Origin: Diplonema papillatum
Lineage: Eukaryota; Euglenozoa; Diplonemea; Diplonemida; Diplonemidae
DNA length: 64,000 bases
Direction of reading: 5' to 3'
Assembly (NCBI GenBank): GCA_030068145.1
Contig: JAPJBO010000390.1
Location: forward strand, 1-64,000
The stretch's first letter is position 1, and each line of letters opens with the position of its first letter. The notes under the pieces are model-generated. The model ran no database searches. It had not been told where the DNA came from and saw only the letters and a list, made by a program, of their open reading frames with translations. Positions 47,201 through 59,200 of the stretch are shown one piece after another. A program made the position numbers and the translations under genes.

Positions 47201-50200
47201 CTGCGCCGCGTCGCGCGACACCACCTGCCGCAGCGACTTTTCGGCCGCCGTGTCCGTCGCTGTCGACGCTGTGTACCGCCGCACGACTGCGCCGTAGGTT
47301 TTCACCCGGTACCCGTCCAAAGCCTGCCGCGCCGCTGCGACGCTGTCGACGTCGTCCAGCGCGGCGCCGGCCACTATGATGAGCACCCGCTTCCGGTCGA
47401 GCTGCTGCGGCGGCGAGTACGCGGCGAAGATCGAGGCCGCGGTGGCGAGAGCCTTCGCGGCGTAGCTGCCGCCGCCGAGGTAATTGTTCTCGTGCCACGC
47501 GGCGTCCGCCTGCAGCTCGGCCAGCGACCCGGAGAGCCGCCCGGCGGTCCCGACGCCTGGCGGCGGCACCGCGACGCTCTTCACGACGGGGCCGTAGTAC
47601 GCGTTCGTCGCCGGGTTGTAGAACTCCTGCTGGCCGGCGAACTGCACCAGCGCCACGCGCACCTTCGAAGATCCGGCCGCGGACGAGCTTCCGATGGCCG
47701 CGGGCTCGCCGCTGAGGGGGAGCGTCGCCAGCCATGTTTTGACCATTTCGAGCATCGCGTAGTACCCGTGCACGTGGCGGCCGAACGGCTGCGACATGCC
47801 GCTCGAGCCCGCGAACAGCAGCACCAGGTCCAGCGTCGGGCACTGTCCGAACGTCGCGTCGCGGCACGATCCGGACGAACCGCCCGTGCCGTCCAATTTG
47901 AAGTAGCAGTCCGCGTCGGCAACGCACTCGCACCTCGTCAGGCCGTTGCACATCTTCGTGGTGCACTTGACTTCCGCTCGCGTTGTGTCCCACGCGCAGT
48001 GGCTGTCCGCTTTGCACGTGTCTTCGTCGGTGAGCGCCGCGCACGGCTCCTGGGCGCACATTGCCGGCGAGATCGACGCCATCCAGTGGCAACCTTCCTT
48101 CTGGTTGCACGCGAGCTCGGCGAGGACGTCGGTGCACGGCTTCTGCTCGCACATTGCGTTCGCTGCCTTCCATTCGCAGTACGGGTTCGCAGAGCACTTC
48201 ACCTGACTATCCTCTGTGCACTGCTTCACTTGGCACGATCCCGGCACCGCTGTCATTGCCCCGAGCACGCCGTTGCAACTGGTAGCGGGTGCGTCCCACT
48301 CGCAGGCGTATCCGCTGGCGCTGGTGCTCGTCGCCTGAAGCGACGACCACTCGACGGACGGCCAACGCAAGTACGCGGCCGCTCCAACAGACGACACGGG
48401 TTCGCCGGTCATCCAGTTGGCGTCCGCGTCGGCCACCGGCTTCCCGTTCTGCGGGCCACCCGCCCACGACCAGCCACCGGACGGCGCACTCGCGCCTATC
48501 CACGCGTCCCCCGACAGCTTCAGCCGAGCCACAGCCGTCTCAGCCTCGGTCGCGACGGTCATCAGGTACCCCGCCGAACCGAGTACCGACACCGATTCGC
48601 ACGCTGCCTTCGCCTCTGCCCACGTGCACGTCTTCTTCGAGTTTCCTCCGCAGGGGAAGTAGCGGTAGTAGCGGCCGGTTGCATCTGTGTACGCCGCCGG
48701 TCCGTAGTTCCAGCCAATCTTTCTCATTGCTCCTGAGTCGGCGGTTGTTGAAAAAGTGACGGACTCCACCGCTTGAGTGAACGCTGCCACCGTTTGTGCC
48801 GAGCGCGAGGTGAGGATCAGGATGCCGCTGGCGGCTTGCCACTCGGACTCAACGCCGAGGGCCGAACACCCGTCGCACTCGAGCACGTCCTTGCCCTTGA
48901 TGTACCCGCTGTTGATGCTGACGGCTGCCCCGTCAATGTTGGAGAGGCAGCTGCTTATCGAGCCGCTGCCGCTGCCGCAGGTCGACGTCACCGTGCACGA
49001 CAGGCCGTCGAAAGGCTTCAACGGCTGGCCCTTCGAATACGCCTTCGCGTTTTCTCCGCTCGCGCTTTGAACGGCGTCGGCCGCACTCACCCACCTGCAC
49101 TCGGTGTGCTGCGCGCAAGCCGTCTCGTTTACGTGTGTGCACTGCCGCACCCCGCACGTCCCGTGCATGTTGTTCCAGGTGCAGTCGTCCGAGTCAGCGA
49201 TGCAGCTGATTTCCGTGGTATGGACGCACCGCTTGTCGATGCACGTGAAGGCATCGACCTCATCCACCTCGCACGCCGCCTCCGCTGCGCAATCCGCGAC
49301 GAATCCTGTGTGCACGTCGCACCCCTGTGGCACAACGCGCACGCACTCGGCGGTAGTGGTGTTCCACACGCACTGGTTGCTGGTGTCTGCAGCGCAGTCC
49401 AACTCTCCGCAGTGATGCAGACAAGGCGAGTCACCACACGACACAGTCGCGTCGAACCACGCGCACTCCGCGTCAGCCAAGCAACCTTTCTTCCCCGTGT
49501 GTTGCGGGCACGGGCTGCGTCCACCGCTCGTGTTTGCCAGCAGCTTCCCAAACCCGGTGTTCGGGTCGCACATTGTCGCCAGCACTGTCTCATACAAATT
49601 GCCGAGTTCCACGCTGGCAAAGTGTTCCGCCTGCGGGACTGTGGTTATCCCCTGTAGGTTCACAGACGCTTCTTGGTCGACTGTTGACGGCACCGCGTTT
49701 TTGCGTACGACCACGCCGAACACCTCGATTCCGTCTAGCTGGATGTCCGCTCTCACGGATGCCAGTTTGTCCGCGTCCATCACTTTGCTGTCCGCAATGA
49801 TGAGCAGCACACGCTTCCGCCCGTCCTGAGGAGAGTCCTTGAACGCGGTCACCGCCATTTGCAGCCCGAGTGCGATCATCGTGCCTTCGCCGTAGAAGTT
49901 GTCCTCGTGCCAATTGACGTCCGCCTCCAACTCCGCCAGCGATCCTGACAGCTGGCCGGCCGTTCCGTTCCCGGCCGGCGTGCTCTGCGCCCGCGATACA
50001 CCCAGTCTTGCGCCTTGCGTGTCCCTTCCCGAGAATTGGATCAACGTGGCACGCACTCGACCCTCTGCGGCAGCGGCATCGCCCACAACGGCGGGTTCGC
50101 CACTGAGTGGCAGCTCGCGGAACCAGTCACGCAGCACTTCCATCACGCCTACGAACCCGTGTGGATGTCTACCAAAGGCTTGTCCCATGCTCGCCGACGC

Positions 50201-53200
50201 GTCAATCACGATGACGATGTCCATCGTCGGACACACGCCGTATTCGCCCGCCGTGCAAAAGTCGCTGGCCGCGTTGTAAAAGCAAGCTGGATCTCCACGG
50301 CAACTGCACATCTCGCGCCCCGCGCACCTCGACTGCTCGCAGCGCTTCGCGGGCTCGTTGAACTCGCAAGCTGCGTCGCTGTCGCATGTGTCTGCAGTCG
50401 GCAACGACGCACAGTGCTCGACGGCGCACAGCGCCGGACTCGCCGACACGTCCCATTTGCAGCCGTCCTCCCGGTTGCAGCACCGCTCACCGCTGCTGTG
50501 CTTTCCGCATTTGGACGGTGAGCACGCGCTGTTCTTCCACTCGCAGTGCAAGTCCGCGACGCACGCCGCCTCGGTCTGCATCGCCGGTTCGACGCACCGC
50601 TTTTCCTCGCATTCGCCCAGCGCCCCGTCTCCGCCACAGCTGTTCCACTCACACATGTCGTCAAGGGTACACTCTGCCTCGTCGGTGTGACGGCACGGCT
50701 GCGTGACGCACGTCGCGTTCAGCGCGATCCAGACGCAACCTGCCGCGTCGGCTTTGCACTCCGCCTCCGTCGGGTTCAGGCATTCTCGCTCATCGCACGC
50801 CCCCGCGTCGGCAGCCGCACTTGAGTTCCACTCGCAGTTCGCGTCGGCGTCGCACACTGCGGCATCCGTGTACGGACACGCTGTGTGCTTCCAGCATCCC
50901 GTCTCGTTCTGGATTCTATCCCAGAAGCAGTGGTTGGCCGTGTCGAGGGAACACTGGTATTCATCGCAGTGCTTTACGCACGGTGAATCAACGCACGTCA
51001 GCCCTAAGCTGCTGTACGAGCACCCAGGGTCCAGCGTGCACAGGCTCTGGTCGGTGTGCTGCGTACACGGGGCATGCACCCCGGCCTTCGCACCTGGGTT
51101 GAGCAGCGAACCCCATCGTGTGTTCGGGTCACAGATACCATCCAACACATCCGCGCCCCCAAGTTCTTCAATCACAATGTTCACCAAGTGTTCGTCCAGA
51201 GGGCTCGACACCACAGCTTCCAACGACCCCTCAGCGTCGGTGTCGGTTGATGTGTGCGTCTCCTGTCGTCGCAACACAATCCCGAAAACCTCCACTTGGT
51301 TCTGCTGCAGTGAGTTGAGAGCGTCCGCCATCAGGTCGGTGTCTGATGCTTTTCCATCTGTGATGATAATGAGCACCCGTTTCCGGTTTGGCGGGGACTC
51401 TGCGAACATGTTGGCCGCCCACCAAAGCCCTTTCGACATGTATGAACCACCCTGCAAAAAATTGTTCTCGTGCCACGTGATGTCGTCCAGCAGCTCCTGC
51501 TGGCTTCCGCTCAACGAGCCTTCTGCGCCTGTGCCCGTGGGCGTTCGCACCGCATCTTGAATGGGCGCTCCACCGCTAAACTGCACGAGCCCGAGCCGCA
51601 GCCCGCCGTCTGTCGCCGACGACAGTGCCCCGACCGAAGATGGCTCCCCTGTCAGTGGCAGGCCCTTCGTCCAGTCACGTATGATCTCCAGTGTCGCGTA
51701 GAACCCGTGCGGGTGCCGCCCGTACGTTTGACTCATCGACGACGACCCGTCCAGCAGCATGACCACGTCCATGACAGGGCACTGTCCAAATTGTTGCGAG
51801 ACGCACTTTCCGAGCAGCGTTGTCGCGTCCCAGAAACAGAGAGGCTCTTCTTGGCAGCCGCACCTGTTCCCTGCGTACTTGGTGCAGTCCTTTTCCATGC
51901 ACTTCTGCTTCGTTGTGTCCCACATGCACTCGCTGTCCGAATCGCAGTCCTTCGCACCGGTAAATGCGCGGCAGTACCTCCACTTGCACACGGCGGGCGA
52001 CACACTTACATCGAATTTGCAATCCTCGTCTGCATCGCAGTCCTTCTCAGTCGGGTACTCCACGCACGGTGCAAGCACGCACGGGTCTGTATTTCCCCCT
52101 ACCCAGTCGCAGTAAGGGTCTGCTTCGCACGTTGCTTCCGTGACCTGCAAACATTTCTCTTTCGAGCACGACCCAAGGAAGAGGTTCACCGTCGTCGATG
52201 TGTCGCAGCTCGCGGCAGCGTTCGAAGCGTCGGGGACCGTCCCGTAGTTCCAGACCATCTTTCTGCTCACGCTGTCAGAGGTTGTAACGAAGTACAGCCC
52301 GGCAATTGCGTGCGCCAGCATTTCGCCTGAAGCTGCTCCTAAAACAAGTTGGCCTGTCGCTTCGTCCCACGCTACCGACACACCTAGCGCATCGCAAGCA
52401 GCACAGGACAGCGAGTCACGCGCGGGGATGTAGCCCTGTGTAAACGCAACGTATGCACCGGGTTGCTCCATTTCGCAGTCCATGCACCCCGTCTTCGCAC
52501 AAGTTGTATCCGCAAACGGTGCCAGCGGGGTCTCCAGCTGGTACAGAATGACTGCACCGTCCGCCGATGCCGTGAATGCGTCCCATTCACACGGTCCCAG
52601 AGGATCCGTCAGGCACTCAGTCTCATCTTTCGATGTACACGGCTTCCTCGCACAGTTCGGTGTCGGCGTCAACGACCACAAGCATCCTGCCTCATCCTGT
52701 AGGCACGTCGCCTCAGTGCTATGTAAGCAAGGTTCGACTGTGCACACGCCGACCGGCTTCCCTCTAGCCGTGTCCGTGGATGGGGCTGGGCAGATGCACA
52801 TGTAGTCGCCGAGGCTTGTAACATTGGTGTCCGGATCTACACACGTCTGCAAGCATTCCATTGACCCTGCCGTGCACCCATCCGGACACGGGTTGTTTTC
52901 GCACTCATCCACGAAGCATACAGCGGCTTGCAGTGATGCCTCCACGGTTGCTGGGTACGGGCACTTGCATACCCAGTCGCTCAGGCTGAACATGTCGCTG
53001 TCTGTGTCGAAACAGCTTTGCCCCGCGACCGAGCACACTGTCCCCGCGCACGTCGGGCAATCCTCATCGCATTCATTAAGAAGACACGCCTCCACTGGCT
53101 CAACAATCCCGGTGTCGCCGTTCATGCCCTGTCCAATTGTGCCATTGGGGCAGTGACACTCCCAATCGTCTGCCTCTGTTGCGTTCACGTCCACGCAAAC

Positions 53201-56200
53201 TTGACCGACAGCGGTGCAGACTGTCCCGTAGTAGGCGCACTCATCCATCTCGCACACTGCGGCCTCTCCAGTGGCATTGCCTTCCCACGGCGCCTCGCAG
53301 TCGCACACGAAGTCCGGGGCTGCGCCGTTGTGGCAAGTGGTGTTACTGTCGAAACAAGACTGGTTCAAATCTGCACACGCTGTGTCCCAGAGGCACTCGT
53401 CGCACAGGCACATTGCGGCACGACCTGTCGCCTGGCCGACACCAGGGTCTGCGCACGTGCACGTCCAGTCCCGAATTACCAGCGAACTGTTGTCGGGATC
53501 ATCGCACTGCTGCCCCGCCAAAATGCACGTGTCGTTTGCACAGTGTGAACACTCTGTCGCACACTCGTCCAGTGTACAGTTCGCCTCTTCCGTCAGTGCC
53601 ATCCCTTCAGACGGCGGGGGACAGCGGCACTCCCAAGTGTCATACTCGGTCAGGTCTGTGTCGTTGCAGGATTGCCCATGTGCGGAGCAGATCGACTCAT
53701 GATCTGTACATTCATCGAAGTGGCACACTGCCATATCTGCCACAGCGGTGCCCCATTCCGGGGTTTGGCACTCACAGACGAAATCTGGTACTGTACCGCA
53801 CGTTATGTTGCTGTCAAGGCATGTCTGATTCGCTATAACGCATGTCTCATCCAACACGCATTCGTCACATACACACTCGGCTATCCACGCCGTCGCTTTC
53901 CCGACTCCGGGGAACTTGCACGTGCACGTCCAATCATTCGTCGACATCCAGTCTGTATCGGGGTCGCTGCACGTTTGGTTTACCACTTCGCACGTGTCAT
54001 TCGCGCAGTGCGGGCAAGTTTCAACGCACTCGTCAAGCACGCACGGCGCCGCAGCCTCGGATGCTGCCCCATTAGCAGGTTCTGGACAGTTGCACTGCCA
54101 GCTGTTGAGTGACGTCAATTCTGTGTCGTTGCACGTTTGCCCCACCGAAGTGCACACGGTTGCATTCGCCTCGCACTCGTCATACTCGCAAGTCGCTGCC
54201 ATCGCCGTTGCGTTGCCGGACCAGGGGGCCATGCACTCGCACATGTAGTCAGGCTCATCTCCGCACGTTGTGTTCTTGTCAAGGCATATTTGCCCTGCCA
54301 TGTCACACGTTGTCGTGTGCAAACACTCGTCACAAACGCATCCGGCAGGTTTTCCGGTTGCTTGTCCTACCCCCGGGAATACACACGAGCACATCCAGTC
54401 GTGCGTGGACGTCGAGCTCGTGTCCACATCAGTGCAATTTTGGCCGGCGTCTGCACATGTCTCGTTCGAGCAGTGATCGCATGTTTCAATACACTCGTCA
54501 AGCGTACAGTTCGCCGCCTCTGCAATCGCGTTTCCGTGCGACGGCGACAGACACTCACAAACCCAGTTGTCGAAGATTGTCATCTCAGGGTCCGAGCAAT
54601 TCTGCCCCTTGGCAACACATGTGGTCGCGTGGTCTTGGCACTCATCCGTTTTGCACTTTTCGACGGCTGCCGCGACATTCGTTCCGAATGTCGGCGCCTT
54701 GCATTCACACTGGAAGTCCGGGTGCATGGCGCCATGGCAAGTTGTGTTCTTGTCGTAGCACGTTTGGTTGGCATCCACGCATAACGTTGTTGTCGTGCAC
54801 TCGTCGCACACGCACGTCGCCACGCCTGCCGTCACCACGCCAACTCCCTCTTGGCATTCGCACGTCCAGTCGTGAAGCGATGTCACGTTCATGTCTGCAT
54901 CCTCACAAGTCTGACCCGCTTCAGCACACGTGTCGTTCGAGCACGTTGGGCAGGTCACAGCACACTCGTCAACGAGACACACGGGAACCACAGCACCCAC
55001 AGCAGACATGTTCGACGGGAACGGACACGCGCAGTACCAGTCCTGGAACACTTGGAGGTCTGGGTCGTTGCACGTCTGTCCTTCAAGCGCGCAAGCGTCT
55101 ACTGTTGGCGAGTGCTGCGTCTTCGCACAAGTGTGGCAAACGTCCTCGCATTCGTTCAGCTCGCAGTGAATGTCCGAGGAATTCACCATGGGCGTGCCCT
55201 TCGTCGGGGGGGTGCACTTGCAAATCCAGTCCCCCTGACTCCATGGCTCCGGGTGTGGGTCGTCGCACATGTTACCAAGGTCCTGGCATTTCAGTGCCTC
55301 TGTGTCGTTCATGCATTCGCCAGGGTATGCGCACGTCGCCGCTGCCATTGTTGCACTCGATTCGTTGATAGCCGGCGGAACGTTGCAGTGGCATTCCCAG
55401 TCACCTTGGCTCTCCTCCCTTTCGTCAGGATCTACGCATTCTTGCCCGTGGTGAGCACACACCTCTTCGTTCGTCGCATTCGCACACTCATCGACGAAGC
55501 AGGAAGCTACTTCCGCTACACCTGCACCGATCGCTGGTTGTAGGCAGTTGCATGTCCAGTCTGACTCCGAAGCCGCTGTCGTGTTAGGATCGTGACACAT
55601 CTGGCCTGCTGCTGAACAAATGTCTTTCTCGCAGTGGTCACAGTCGGTTTCCACGTCGCACTCATCAAGTACGCAGTGCGCCACCGCCCCCACCGCACTC
55701 CCCAGACTCGGGGACTCGCACACACATTTCCAATCCGAAAGTGACTTCGAGCTGTTGTTGGGATCCTCGCAGAGCTGCCCTGCACTGGCGCAGAATCCAT
55801 CCGCGCAACTCGCGCACGACTTGGCGCACTCGTCGATGAAGCAGTCCGATACGCCTGTCGTCGTGCTTCCACTGAGTGGCGCTATGCATTCACAGGTCCA
55901 GTCACCTATGACCAGGCCGTTAGGGTCGACGCAGCGTTGACCTACCTTTTCGCAAGTCTCTCCGTGCGCGCTGCATTCATCGTAGTCACACGACCCCACT
56001 GCAGCTGCCTTCGCCTGCTTCGTAGATGGTGGTTTGCACGTGCAGATCCAATCGTTGAGCGTGCTGGACACTGGCGTCGGGTCGTTGCACGTCTGATCAG
56101 CCTTCGTGCACACTCCCTTTGAGCACGTTGTGCACGCCGAGTCTTTGCACTCGTCTAACGGACAGTCGGCAGCATTGGCGGTGGCGTTGCTCGTCGAAGG

Positions 56201-59200
56201 TGAGGGGCACAGGCATATCCAGTCTGACAGTGATTTCGCGCTCTCATCCGGGTCGTTGCACGTCTGCGCTGGGTATGCCTTCGAGCACACATCGTTCTCG
56301 CAAGTCGTGCAGCTTGCCTCGCACTCGTCGATCATGCAGTCTGCAACAGCAGCCGTGGCTATGCCATTCGTAGGCTTTTCGCACTCACACGTCCAATCAT
56401 CTCCACCTGCTCCGAGTTTCGGGTCGTTGCAAATCTGATCCGCGGCTACGCACGTTCGGTTGTGTAGCGTGCACTCGTCGAAATCGCATGAAGGCACAGC
56501 GGCTGCTTTCTTCGTTGCAGTCGACGGCGCGGGACAGACACACAGCCAGTCATTCAAGTTGTTGGACGTCGGGTTGGAATCTTTGCACGCCTGCCCTTCG
56601 CTAGAGCACGCCGTTTCCGGACAGGTTGTGCACGTTTCATTGCATTCATTGAACTTGCAGCTCGCCGGTTTGCCCGTTGCTGTCCCGCCTTTTGCGGGTG
56701 CGTGCGTCGACGGGCAGGTGCACGTCCAATCCGAGAGGGAACGCGCACTCTTGTCGGGGTCATTGCAGGTCTGCGTCAACGGGCCGTCGTTGCACGCACC
56801 GGCTTCGCATGTTTTGCAGGTTGCGGCGCACTCGTCAATAGTGCATGCGGCCACGCCTTTGAGGTTCGTACCTTCGAGGGGAGAAACGCAGGCGCACTTC
56901 CAATCGTCTGCCTTGGATTCGTCGGTGTCTTCGCACGTTTGCCCCGCATCTTCGCATGTTTTGCTGTAGAGTTCACACTCATTTCTATCGCAGGATGCGA
57001 CCACGCCCGTATTGTTCGACTGGTTCCCGGGGAATCTGCACTTGCACACCCAGTCGGATGTGCTGGCGGACATCGGGTCAGGGTCCTGACAGTCCTGCCC
57101 GGAGGCCGAGCACAGTCCTTTTTCGCACGTCGAGCAGGACTCCTTGCACTCGTCGAAGGGGCAGTCTGCTGGGCCGGCCACCCCCTTGCCCTTGCCACCG
57201 GGGCACGTGCAGGTCCAGTCGGAAAGCGACTTCGAGCTCTTGTTGGGATCCGAGCAGGTTTGGACCACGTTCCCCGAGGCGCAAACATTGTTTTCGCACG
57301 TTGCGCAGGTTTTTGCGCACTCGTCGATGGTGCAGTCCGCCACTCCGCCTGCCGAACTCCCGCTCGTCGGCAATTTGCACTCGCACCTCCAGTCGTCCAG
57401 CGCCGAAATGTCGGGATCCTTGCACATCTGCCCTGCGGCAGCGCAGGTCTTGGCGTACAGCGTGCACTCGTCGATATCGCAATCGGGGGCCGCCTTCCCC
57501 TTCTGCGTCTTCTTTGCCGGCAGCGGGCAAACGCACAGCCAATCGCTGAGAGTAGCCCGGTCAGGGTCCGTGCACGTTTGGCCGAGGGAGCCGTCGCACG
57601 CGCCTTTTTCGCACGTCGCGCAGTCGCCGGTGCACTCATCAATTTTGCAAACCGCGGGCGTTTTCGTCGCTTGGCCGGCGAACGGGCTGCGGCACTTGCA
57701 GTACCAATTCGACAGTGAGGAGACCGCCTTGTTCGGGTCCACGCAGTCTTGGTCTTTGGCTTCGCAAGCGTTCTTTTCGCACGTCGCGCAAGTGGCCGTG
57801 CACTCGTCGATCAGGCACGAGGCAGCACCCTGCTTCGGTTTTGCGTCGGAATACGCCGGTGCAATACATTGGCAGAACCAGTCGTTGGAGCATGGCGTGA
57901 AGTCGTTGTCCACACATTTCTGCTTGTTGTTGTTGCAGGTTGTGTATCCCGTGGTGCCGGGCGCGCACTCGTCGTATTCGCAAGACTTCTTCACTGCGTT
58001 CCACGTGCATTTCTTGTCGTTCTTGCAGAGCAAGCTGTTGGCGGTTTCGTCGATCGACCGGTAGTTGCACGGGCAATCCACGTCGGGGACGTTGATACAA
58101 ATTTCGCCAGCCCAGACGCACTTGGTAGCCGTCACTGTCGGGCATTTCGTCGACGAACATTGATCCAGGCACGGCGAGTTAGCGCAGATACCCGCCGAAT
58201 CGGACCAAGCGCAGCCGGGGTCTTTCGAGCATGGTGCCTTTGACTTGTACACGGGGCAGGGAAGGTGCTCGCCGACGTTGGCGCCTGGCGTAGTCTCGAC
58301 GATCTCTGTCCCCCAGCCCTGATTCGGGTTGCAAATGTTGGAAAGGAGGTCCAGCAAGCTATCGATTTGGACGTTCGCTGTGTGCTTAGACTGAACAGAG
58401 GAGGTCAGTAGCTTGACAGCGGCTTCACCGGCAGTGTCTATTTTGGTCTTAGAAGTACCGGCGCGGTAAACAACACCGAAGCGCTCAACATCGAGTTGGT
58501 CAAGGTCGTCGAGGGCATCTTTGGTGTCGCTGGTAACGACGCTCCCGTCTACAATGGTGATGAGGACGCGCTTTCGCCCGTCCGCCGGCGAATCCTTTGT
58601 GAAAATGTCGACGGCTTTCTCCAGACCCCCTTCGACGATGTTCTTGCCATCTGCGAACTTCCCCTCGTGGTAGGTCAGATCGCCATTCAACTCGGAGAGC
58701 TTTCCGGACAGCCGACCGTTCGTCGAAGTCCCCGTGGTGGCCTTCGGGTTTGAGGAGGAATCCCCGTGAAATTGCACCAGCGCGACTCGCAACATGTTCG
58801 TCCCCTTTTTCGATGAAGTTCCCGTTGTAGCGGCCTCGGTGCTCAGCGGCAGCCGGCGCAGCCACTGGCGCAGGATCTCGATCACGGCGTTGAATCCTAC
58901 CGGGTGCCTTCCGAACTTGCCGCCGGAGGAACTCGAGCCTTCGAAATTCACGACGATGTCGAGGGTCGGGCACATGCCGTAATCCGCTGCAACGCAGCTG
59001 TCCTTCGCCCCCGACTTCCAATAGCAGTTGTCTTTCTGGTCGCACGCGCACCGCGCGCTGTATTTCGAGCAGTCGAGGTCAATGCACTTGTCCGCATCGT
59101 ACATGCAGTCATTCTCCGCCTCGCACTTAGACTTCGTCGTGATGGCGTAGCACTTCCCGAGCTGGCAACTAGCAGGCGATGTCGACACGTCCCACGCGCA

